Below are positions 1-6,384 of a stretch of 10,617 nt of DNA, piece by piece. Position 1 is the stretch's first letter. Each line of letters begins with the position of its first letter. The position numbers were made by a program, and so were the translations under genes. The DNA lies in the NCBI GenBank assembly GCA_001632435.1, contig KV423990.1, positions 135,015 to 145,631 of the forward strand, written 5' to 3'. The stretch comes from Calocera cornea HHB12733 (Eukaryota; Basidiomycota; Dacrymycetes; Dacrymycetales; Dacrymycetaceae). Below the pieces are notes generated by a model. The model did not search any database. It saw only the letters and a program-made list of their open reading frames with translations, and was not told where the DNA came from.

Positions 1-342
1 ATCTGCAGCGCGGCGTACTGCTCGACGCTGTATCGGTCGGCCGGGAGCAGGCTTGCGCTGCGTCGGAGGAGGGTCGGCTCGTTGGCGAAGCGATGCACCG
101 TGTCGCGTGCGAAGCGCTCGTACAGCGTCAGATGTCGATGGCCGGTGAAGTTGGGCCTCGGCGCATCTGTAAAGTAGTTAGTGAGCTGTATTAGATATTA
201 ATATGATCAATGACTTACCAGGCTTCCACTTGTACTTGGTTTTTACGATGGGCAGGCCGTACTGCTCTGCCCATTCCTCATCGTATCCCTCGGCATCTCT
301 GGGAGCGTCCCGATAGCCGGTCTCGAACGTTGCGGTTGGCAT
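1..342 (-). CDS. Unrecognised spliced gene, 5' part only (runs off left edge)
   Basis: Two coding exons are visible on the minus strand, 219..342 and 1..166, joined across a 52-nt intron at 167..218. That intron has donor GTAAGT, branch-like TCACTAAC at 177-184 and acceptor CAG. The ATG is at 342. An in-frame TAG lies upstream in unspliced sequence, which supports this start. The visible protein (about 95 residues) begins MPTATFETGYRDAP, is acidic and tyrosine/tryptophan-rich near the start (EGYDEEWAEQYGLPIVKTKYKWKP), and continues with a basic helical-looking stretch (LYERFARDTVHRFANEPTLLRR). No signal peptide or membrane segment is visible. I do not recognise the family. The reading frame stays open across the splice to the window edge, which supports a real gene, but the function is unknown and the 3' end is missing. 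Confidence 0.7.
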
Positions 343-346
343 ATTT

Positions 347-400
347 CTACGTAGAGTTAGTAAATGACATCAAGCATATAGCAAAACATTGAGTGCTTAC
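347..400 (-). other. Probable 5'UTR intron of the leftmost gene
   Basis: On the minus strand this 54-nt segment starts GTAAGC, carries a perfect TACTAAC branch sequence at 356-362 and ends CTACGTAG, four bases before the ATG at 342. These are textbook fungal splice signals. Joining the flanks does not give a longer in-frame start, because TAG is in frame just upstream. I therefore place it in the 5' leader. A second donor-like GTAAGT occurs further upstream, near position 520, so the leader may contain more than one intron. Confidence 0.55.
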
Positions 401-723
401 CTGCACTGTTTCCCTCCCTAAGCACACCCCAAACCCCCGCTGCTCGCCGGTCGTATCGTCGAAGCTTGTGCGGTTGCGCACGCCGAGGCCGAAATCCGCA
501 CGAGTACGCTCCGGAGGACTTACGCGCGTGCCTCAATCTCTCAGCAATCTTCTCGACGGCCTTTCTTGGAGGCGTTCGATGTGGATTCGCCCTCCTGATG
601 GAGGTCAAATGCGCACACCGACCGGGACGGCACGTCTCGAGGGCGGAAGGCGGGGGGGTCGACAGTGGTCGAAAGTACCCCTCCTGCTTGACGCCGAGGC
701 CCTCCAGATGGAGGTCCTCAGGC

Positions 724-810
724 GGGAGGGGGCGGCGGCGAGGGCGGCGATGGCGGGCGAGCGGGCGGGGGCGGAGGCGGGGGCGAAGGCGGGGGCGGAG
801 GCGGGCAGGG
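724..810 (+). repeat. G-rich tract with 12-bp periodicity, quadruplex-prone
   Basis: Nearly pure G/C with scattered A on the plus strand. Three tandem 12-bp units of the form GCGGAGGCGGGG lie at 771-806, the second with GAAG for GAGG and the third ending in C. From 755 onward G-runs of 3-5 are separated by 1-7 nt (GGG, GGG, GGGGG, GGGGG, GGGGG, GGG, GGG), which meets the usual G3+N1-7 quadruplex pattern several times over. Both strands stay open in some frames and give Ala/Arg/Pro-rich translations. This is expected from the composition and is not evidence of coding. Confidence 0.75.
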
Positions 811-888
811 CGGCGGCGGCGGCGGCGAGGACGACGACGGCGGCAGCGAGCACGCCGGTGGTGGTCAAGACGAGGGATGGAGAGAGAG

Positions 889-925
889 GGCCCAGGGGAC
901 TTAGACGCGCGACGTCCCCTGGGCC
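889..925. repeat. Inverted repeat 1: 12-bp perfect stem, 13-nt spacer
   Basis: The left arm GGCCCAGGGGAC (889-900) is the exact reverse complement of the right arm GTCCCCTGGGCC (914-925), around the spacer 901-913. It is the first of eight perfect inverted repeats that run to 1208. Confidence 0.9.
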
Positions 926-932
926 GGAGGCA

Positions 933-957
933 AATCAGCTCCTTTCGGGAGCTGATT
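933..957. repeat. Inverted repeat 2: 10-bp perfect stem, 5-nt loop
   Basis: AATCAGCTCC (933-942) faces GGAGCTGATT (948-957) across a 5-nt loop, TTTCG. Both arms carry the AATCAGC/GCTGATT heptamer that recurs in the next repeats. It could form a cruciform in DNA, or a terminator-like hairpin if transcribed. Confidence 0.9.
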
Positions 958-974
958 GCTCGACGCGCGCGAGC

Positions 975-1039
975 GGGTGCTGATTTTCAGCACGGAAGCG
1001 GATGGATGCAAATCAGCACCCAATCAACCGCTTCCGTGC
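975..1039. repeat. Interleaved inverted repeats 3 and 4 (12 bp each)
   Basis: Repeat 3 pairs GGGTGCTGATTT (975-986) with AAATCAGCACCC (1010-1021). Repeat 4 pairs GCACGGAAGCGG (990-1001) with CCGCTTCCGTGC (1028-1039). The order of arms is 3L-4L-3R-4R, so the two stems cross as in an H-type pseudoknot instead of nesting. A competing local hairpin, GTGCTGA (977-983) with TCAGCAC (987-993) around a TTT loop, uses parts of both left arms. Confidence 0.9.
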
Positions 1040-1047
1040 AGCAGCCA

Positions 1048-1096
1048 CTTAAGCGCTGATTGGCCACTATTGAGCGCTTAAGGCGCTCAATAGTGG
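1048..1096. repeat. Interleaved inverted repeats 5 (10 bp) and 6 (14 bp)
   Basis: Repeat 5 pairs CTTAAGCGCT (1048-1057) with AGCGCTTAAG (1073-1082). Repeat 6 pairs CCACTATTGAGCGC (1064-1077) with GCGCTCAATAGTGG (1083-1096), with only 5 nt between the arms. The right arm of 5 overlaps the end of the left arm of 6, so the two structures are mutually exclusive. Repeat 6 is the longest perfect stem I found in the window. Confidence 0.9.
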
Positions 1097-1116
1097 ACCC
1101 TACTCCGCGTCCAGTG

Positions 1117-1208
1117 TGTACAGTACCTGCATATGGGCTGGGCATGAGCTGGGCAACCAAATGCACAGGGAGTACTGTACAGGACAGTGCACTTGAACCT
1201 GTGCATTT
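1117..1208. repeat. Interleaved inverted repeats 7 (10 bp) and 8 (11 bp)
   Basis: Repeat 7 pairs TGTACAGTAC (1117-1126) with GTACTGTACA (1172-1181). Repeat 8 pairs AAATGCACAGG (1159-1169) with CCTGTGCATTT (1198-1208). The arms are again in A-B-A'-B' order, now with longer spacers of 28-45 nt. An 8-bp direct repeat, GCTGGGCA (1137-1144 and 1148-1155), sits between the first two arms. Confidence 0.9.
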
Positions 1209-2103
1209 CTATCACACACAGATTCCCGGTGCGTTTGGTGCAACGTGACCGGTGATTCAAAGCCACAGGGGATACAGAAGCAATTATCTCGGAGTTAAGC
1301 TTGGATCTCATGTCCGACTGGCATGCTGGCAAGCTAACTGCCACTTTGCGGTACGTTAAGGCTAGTTACTTATGTCCCCAATAAGTACAGGATCTGATTA
1401 TGTGTCAAATCAACCACATGCAGCACACGCTTGGATTGTAGACACCTCTGATACCGTGCGTATTCACACCTGTGACTTTGCATCTTAGTATGAAAAGCGA
1501 GTGATGCATCATGCAAATCCGAAGGGTCTGATGCATAAACTACTTATGTCATCCACTATGTATTAGTGACCATGACACGAAGTGACAGGTTCATTTGTAG
1601 CACCACACCAGACAGCCGACACCCGCGCAGTGAGCAGCCACCAGCAACATCTGAAGCGGGGTTGAACGACTGCTAGGTAGGGGTGCTCGGCGGCCTCGTC
1701 GACTCAAGATGGCTCAGACACTGGCCGGCGCCACTTGGGTAGAGCACTTATTTCGGCGGTCCTCGGCGGACGGAACTACTTCGGGCCCTCCTCGCCCCGC
1801 GATGAAGCTTGATCCCCCGAACGGATCCCCAACGGTGGGCTCCCTTCCGTCTTCCGCGCTTCGCGGCACATGCTCGTGTCCCGTCCGCGCATCACGAGAC
1901 CTCCGAACCCAAGGGCGACGCAGACGCATCGTACGAGTGAGCATCAAGGAGAAGATCGCATTTTGGGTCAACTGTCACTGGCAACTGTCGAGTAAGGCAG
2001 GAAGAGCTGGGGTGTAGGAAATTCTGTGCAGAACTGAGGAACCATAAGAAGGAAGAGGTGGGGTAGAAGAAGCCGGGCATTAGGCGTTGGGAGGGAAGGG
2101 GGG
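1209..2103. other. Gene-free spacer with minor hairpins and direct repeats
   Basis: No convincing gene is seen. The first 400 bp is less GC-rich than the flanks and holds weaker symmetries: TACTTAT/ATAAGTA (1367-1373, 1381-1387), the 10-bp palindrome TGATGCATCA (1502-1511), and a two-step hairpin TGTCAT+CACTA against TAGTG+ATGACA (1547-1577). The 10-mer TACTTATGTC occurs twice (1367-1376, 1541-1550), and ATGCAAATC at 1511-1519 repeats 1006-1014. From about 1640 to 1950 the DNA is GC-rich again. A 102-codon ATG-initiated frame at 1709-2017 (plus) has no recognisable domain and is not called. Confidence 0.5.
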
Positions 2104-2753
2104 TTACGCGACCACAATGGCGCCGATGCCCATCCCCACAACAGCCACAACGGCAGCGACGATGCCGGTCATGGACACCTCCTGCCGCATGCCGCTGCTC
2201 TTGGTGGTCGTAGCCGCGGGGGCGGAGGAGCTGCCCGCGGAGGAGCTCGAGGAACCAGAGCTGGACCCGCCCGCAGCGACGGAGGACGAGCCCGTGCTGT
2301 TCCCACCGGCGACGACGCTTCCGCTGACGGGGAGCGCGCTGGCGAGGGCGGCGCAGGTGGCGTTCTGCAGCTGCAGGCCGGCGGCCGCGTCCGCTGCTGA
2401 GCAGTTGGCACCGATGCATGCGTTGGCGGCGGACTGGAACTGCTGGCTGTTGGCGGAAAGGGGAGGGGCAGGTTAGTGGGATGGTTGCGTGGGGGAGGGA
2501 GGAGGGACGCACTTCTCGCAGGAGCAGGTCGGGTCGATGAACGAGCACCCGGCGATGGAGGAGGCCTGGGTCGAGCAGGTCAGGACGCACGCGGGGATGC
2601 CTATCGCTTGGGTCAGCAGTCTGTTCCCTTGAGATGCAGGTGCGCTAGGGGACGGGACGCACCGGCAGTCGTGGTAGGCGCTGCGCCCGAGGCGGTGTTG
2701 CTCTGGCCTGCGACGGCCACGGCGAGGGCGAGGAGGACAGCAGCGAACTTCAT
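2104..2753 (-). CDS. CFEM-domain GPI-anchored cell-wall/secreted protein
   Basis: Three exons, 2663..2753, 2513..2600 and 2104..2446, are split by introns of 62 and 66 nt. Both introns start GTGCGTCC and end in AG, and the joins keep frame to a TAA, giving 173 aa. A signal peptide (MKFAAVLLALAVAVA, residues 1-15) is followed by a short Thr/Ala-rich linker. Eight cysteines at about 35, 39, 49, 56, 58, 70, 75 and 91 follow in CFEM order, including the FIDPTCSC block. The Asp in that block matches the position that ligates haem in studied CFEM proteins. A Ser/Gly-rich region (about 100-145) with an N-glycosylation sequon (NST) leads to a hydrophobic tail from about 152 to the end, as expected for GPI attachment. 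CFEM proteins act outside the cell in haem or iron capture, wall structure or host interaction; which applies here cannot be told. Start choice is firm because the signal peptide begins at the ATG. Confidence 0.92.
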
Positions 2754-3802
2754 CTTTCCTTCCTTTCCTTTCTAGGTTTACGTGGGGGGCGGGAGGCGGG
2801 GAAGGGGATGGGAGCACGGGTGCAGTGGAGGGGCCGGGGGGAAGGTGCTCGAGCGCGTTTGGTGGGCGGGGTGAGGGTTATAAGGGTAGGGTCAGCCCCC
2901 CTGGGTGGGGGTTCTGAATGTCATGATGCACACAATGGATGCTGATGGATCTGTGACGTTTGACAGGCGGAACGCGGAGGGAGGCACGGCTCGGGCGGGG
3001 AGGGCTCGGAAGGACGAGGTCATGCATTCCCTTCTGCCGCCACTCAGTCCGGGTCAGGGCCGGCCATGGGGACAGCTGGACCCTGTGGCGTGCACGAGGC
3101 CCACGCCCATCGGCCCAGTCGTCCAATCCAATCCAATCCAATCCAAGCGCCCCATCAGGATCGAGGGTTATCGGCTCGAGCAGGGAGAGACAGCGCCTCG
3201 TTCCGGAGGGCAAGCTGCCCCGGAGACGGCGAATGAGCTGCAGTTGATGAGCATGCTGGGGTGAGGTCGCTGTGCCGGCAGTTCGCGCGAATGAAGCACC
3301 CACGCTGACGCGCGCGGGCCGCCGGCACGACCTTCCAGGCCTGGGCATCGCACCCCGGCCGCCCCTCCGCCCACTCATATATCGCAAGTCACGGCCTCGC
3401 AAGGTCGGACGACTTGCTCGTTCTAGAAGGCTCGGTCCTCGGTGATCCGACGGCCCTGGATGATCGAGCAGGGCGGTGAGTCAGTTTACGCGGGACGGGC
3501 CCGGGCGATGATGCAGATCTCGCCGTTCGCCGTTCGGCAGGGTTCTTGGCGTCCCAGTCCCACGTTTCAGGCACGCGTATGTTCAATCGTTCCTTATCTG
3601 CACGTCGGGTGGTGTGCGCGGTTTGGGGGTGGATGGGCTATATTTAGCAGCAGGGGGGTCTGGATGTTGTAGTGACAATCGAGTTCGGTCGATGAAAACA
3701 CGCGAGACAACTTGGCGTCTAGCAACCAAAGCTATTCGTATCTCAATCGCCTTGCAGCAGCGCTTCAGCTGCGAGAAGCCACCCCGCCCTCCGTTCTCTC
3801 TC
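2754..3802. other. Gene-free spacer upstream of the CFEM gene
   Basis: About 1 kb with no supported gene. Next to the CFEM start it holds a purine/pyrimidine-skewed leader. A TTATAA at 2878-2883, about 125 bp upstream of the ATG, could serve as a weak TATA element. Several short frames exist on both strands, but none has homology, splice structure or codon pattern that convinces me. The CCAAT array at 3123 is listed separately. The right end is the 3' flank of the broken flavin-reductase-like gene. Confidence 0.5.
3123..3147 (+). promoter_or_regulatory. Tandem CCAAT array (four CCAAT plus one CCAAG)
   Basis: CCAAT is repeated head to tail without gaps at 3123, 3128, 3133 and 3138, followed by CCAAG at 3143. 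CCAAT is the core bound by the fungal HAP (Hap2/3/5, NF-Y type) complex. The array lies about 370 bp upstream of the CFEM start. In HAP-linked iron control that would be a meaningful place, but gapless spacing is too tight for several complexes at once and a pentanucleotide microsatellite explains it equally well. Confidence 0.4.
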
Positions 3803-4681
3803 TCAAAACCTCTCCACCCCCTCCCTCTCCTCCTCCCACAAATACCTTGGCAACCGGAACATGTCCCCCACCAGCGCATACTGTAGGAGATGTCGCCCAG
3901 CCGTGCGACGGGGCGAAACCTGACCGGGTCCACAACCCCGCGCGCATCGAGCATGTCGTGCCGCACGTGGATGAGCTTGACGGTTCCGATTGGCGCAGGT
4001 CGGCGGGAAGATGTCGATGGACTGGAGCAGCTGAGGCCGCCAGTCACGCCCGGGGGAGGGTGATTGGGCGGGAAGGCGCACTTCGCATTCCATGCTGAAC
4101 GCGCTCTCCCTCACACGGGGAGGCTTGACCATCACCAAAGTATCCGCCGACCTGTTAGCCCGACCGCACACCCGCCGTCGATCGTCAAGAGATAATGCCC
4201 ACACTGTCCGCCCTCGTCAGCCCGCTCAGCGCCCCCTTGCTCACCTCCCCCGGCACGTGCCCTCCACAAACGCCTCGCTGTTCAGGTTCCCCGCGAACTG
4301 CTGTGTGGCCAGCAGGTTGCGCGCCGTGGCCTTCGCCCGCGGGGAGTCGGCAAGGGAGAGCGTGATCGTCGGCCGGTTAGGGGGTCGCCATGTTGAAGAA
4401 GCTGAGGTTTCACGCCCGACTCGGAGACGGAGGACACGAAGCCGATCGGCCGCGGGATGATCCCGCGGATGTGCACGTCGCTACACTCACGATCATGAGC
4501 GTACTTGGGAGAAGTGAGGGAAGTGTGGATCACTTTCAATCCCGCCTTCTCGCCGTCCTCGAGCCACTGTTGGGAGGAAGCGCTCGCCCCGCCGGGCGCA
4601 TCGCCCAGCTTCCACGAGGCATTGGGCGGCCGGTGTGCTTGGGCTCATAATGTAGGACTCGTCGAATGCGGGCAGAGACAT
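3803..4681 (-). pseudogene. Flavin-reductase-like (DIM6/NTAB type) gene, broken by frameshifts
   Basis: Pieces of one FMN-binding split-barrel protein of the flavin reductase-like family can be read in order on the minus strand, but in different frames. The ATG at 4681 gives MSLPAFDESY. A shift near 4626 leads into PNASWKLGDAPGG and, in the same frame, GEKAGLKVIHTSLTSP and IIPRPIGFVSSVSESGV. A shift near 4405 gives SFFNMATP, and another near 4379 gives NRPTITLSLADSPRAKAT up to NSEAFVEG. After a degenerate stretch with stops comes VKPPRVRESAFSMECEV (to 4079). A further shift gives IGTVKLIHVRHDMLDARGVV to about 3883, and a last shift gives YALVGDMFRLPRYLWEEE and a TGA at 3803. Intact relatives bind FMN and reduce flavins or act as small oxygenases. 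The conserved IIPRPIGFVSS and KPPRVRESA blocks identify the family. At least five disruptions cannot all be introns, so I call a decayed gene. Assembly indels are the alternative, but the neighbouring genes are clean. Confidence 0.85.
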
Positions 4682-4960
4682 GGCTTCTCACAGAGGCGAA
4701 GCATGCAGGGTTGTGGAATCTGCTCTGGATTGATAAAGTCCTTCCGGGGGACGCGTAAGGATCATGCCAGTCGCCAGGAGGAGCGAGACAGTGACAGGGT
4801 TGCAAGGGACGCCGCAACGTCGGTGCTATCAAACATGGGCTCCTGCGTGGAAAGACATCCAGAAATAGCAGTTTGTGAGACGAGATGAACGGCTTGGTGC
4901 GATTGTTGTCCGGTAACTATCCAGCGTTGTAGCAAGTATGATCCGGATACACAGCTCGTT

Positions 4961-4988
4961 CGGAGTTACGGAGTAGCCCGTAGCTCCG
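4961..4988. repeat. Hairpin, 11-bp stem with one T-G pair
   Basis: CGGAGTTACGG (4961-4971) pairs with CCGTAGCTCCG (4978-4988) around a 6-nt loop. Ten pairs are Watson-Crick and one is T-G, which would be a normal wobble in RNA. It stands alone in the gene-poor spacer just upstream of the broken flavin-reductase-like gene. Confidence 0.6.
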
Positions 4989-5561
4989 GTCTTGCATACA
5001 CAGTTCCGTTAATAGCACACGGGTCGCCCTCGTTGAGTAAGCATCATCAACGACTGGAAGTGGTCGATAATCCGTTGTCATTGCCCTGCGTTGAACCGAC
5101 AAACAGAACCGCTCGGGGGAACCATGCGCATCACGCGGAAGCATATCTCCGATTTTGATCTTTTGGCTCCGCCGGGTTTTGTGTGTTTTGCAAGTTTTGT
5201 CTTGCCTGGCACGCGCCGTCTCCCTCACCGTCTCTCCCAAGCTTTGCTCTTGCTGTTTTGTGCATCTCTCGCCCGGTCTGGTGTGCCACTCCAACCGACG
5301 CCTTCCAACTGCTGAAGTGGTTCTATGTTGTCACAATGCATCTGATAAGATGAAGTTCCAGCTCAGAACTGTTCTCCGTCCCTCTGTCTCCTCCCCAATT
5401 TGCGTTCGAATTCCACCCGCACGAAGAGCAATTGTAGTGGTGAGCATCTCTATCCTCCATCTCCTTTGTTCCTTGCACTCGCAGCGTCGTATGCGTTGAT
5501 GACAACTTTATTCACACTGTCCGAGTGCGGTCTCGGACCGCGTCGATGAGTGAACCTTCTT

Positions 5562-5909
5562 TCTACAACGGTAACTGAGCATACATGCGCCATTCGTCAT
5601 GAAGTTTCATCTGTGCTTTACCTTTCTGACACTGTCTCAGTAGATGTTTAGATTGTAATGATCCCTTCGACGAATCCACATCTGATTTATGCCCCGTCTA
5701 CCCCGCCCCTGTTACCGAACCGAGGCCGTAGGATACATGTAATGTGTGAGTACGACATATCCACTTTCGCATCTCTATTCTTTCCCATTCCTTCTTTTTC
5801 CTCTCCACGAGCCTTGATGACAAACGATATGTCCAACTGCTACATGAGCGTCTCCGTCGCATAACGGAGGCCCTGTGACAATATCATATCTCTACAACGG
5901 TATCTGAGC
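5562..5909 (+). repeat. Direct repeat pair, 18 of 19 bases identical
   Basis: TCTACAACGGTAACTGAGC at 5562-5580 recurs as TCTACAACGGTATCTGAGC at 5891-5909, 329 bp apart. Similarity does not extend on either side, so this is not visibly a pair of long terminal repeats. It could be a protein-binding site or the remnant of a dispersed repeat. Confidence 0.6.
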
Positions 5910-6324
5910 TCTTTATTTCGGTTTTCCAAGCTATACTCTCTACCGTCTCCGATCAATTTACTGACATGCGCGTCGTGCAGGCCGTTTGATGATAGGGATG
6001 CTCAGAGCGCCGCGGGTGATGACGCCGCGGTCTTCCATAAATGAGCAGCAGGACATGCGAGCTGGCGACCAGTTACTACTCCCTCTGCACCGCATACGTG
6101 TCTCATCATGATTTCGTCCTCCCAGTAGCCGAGATCCACCCCCTCGGTTCTTGCAATCACCAATTACACGTGTTGCCGAAAGCCAGGCGCGGGCTTATCA
6201 CGCGGTGGGCGTGCGGCGCTTTCATGGCCTTAGGGTCCATTGTGTCGACAATGTCGTGTCGCTTTGATTGACGATCATAAAGGGCCAGTTGAGGTGCACT
6301 GCCAAACTTGATGCGTCGTGCAGC

Positions 6325-6331
6325 TATATAA
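6325..6331 (+). promoter_or_regulatory. TATA box (TATATAA)
   Basis: A clean TATATAA lies 54 bp upstream of the ATG at 6385. This spacing fits a fungal core promoter with a short leader, and it supports taking 6385 as the start of the next gene. Confidence 0.55.
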
Positions 6332-6384
6332 CTGCATCTATTGGTCTCCCGTTCTCTTCCATTCGGAGTGTTCTCTTGGGTGAA

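Larger units (their letters stand above)
4682..6384. other. Gene-poor 1.7 kb spacer
   Basis: No gene can be supported. Composition is less GC-rich than in the coding regions, with long pyrimidine-rich runs at about 5200-5500 and 5770-5810. Small structures seen are an 11-bp hairpin with one T-G pair at 4961-4988, GTCCGAG/CTCGGAC at 5519-5538, CTCCGT/ACGGAG at 5852-5869, and a near-identical 19-bp repeat listed separately. A 76-codon ATG frame at 6041-6271 (plus) and an open minus-strand frame across about 5960-6170 overlap each other. Neither has recognisable features. A decayed repeat or gene is possible. Confidence 0.45.

Noticed and set aside
605..868. Minus-strand frame that looks like a signal peptide followed by an Ala/Pro-rich protein
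   Set aside because: It has no ATG (it opens at TTG), and the Ala/Pro/Val pattern is what GCC/GCG-type repeats give in any frame.
393..1059. Two overlapping plus-strand frames of about 196 codons
   Set aside because: They run through the G-rich repeat and the palindromes, have repeat-driven Ala/Arg content and no recognisable domain.
889..1208. Hammerhead ribozyme, CRISPR array or terminal-inverted-repeat transposon as explanations of the palindromes
   Set aside because: No CTGATGA/GAAA core, no regularly spaced identical direct repeat, and each arm pair has its own sequence, so there is no single pair of terminal repeats or target-site duplication.
1709..2017. 102-codon plus-strand frame starting with ATG
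   Set aside because: No domain, no splice structure and composition-driven openness. An overlapping minus-strand frame is equally open. Could be real, but I cannot support it.
1892..2590. 232-codon minus-strand frame
   Set aside because: It is the wrong-frame reading of the CFEM gene, through its second intron.
5404..5414. GTTCGAATTCC resembling a tRNA T-loop
   Set aside because: The flanks do not pair as a T stem, and no D arm, anticodon arm or acceptor stem fits on either side.
5350..5499. Small spliced peptide starting MKFQLRTVLRPS with a GTGAGC..GCAG intron at 5440-5484
   Set aside because: Only about 34 residues, a 45-nt intron with no clear branch site, and no homology. Likely chance.
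6041..6271. 76-codon plus-strand frame and an opposing open minus-strand frame (reading MEDRGVITRGALSIPIIKR)
   Set aside because: They overlap each other, and neither has recognised features or splice support.
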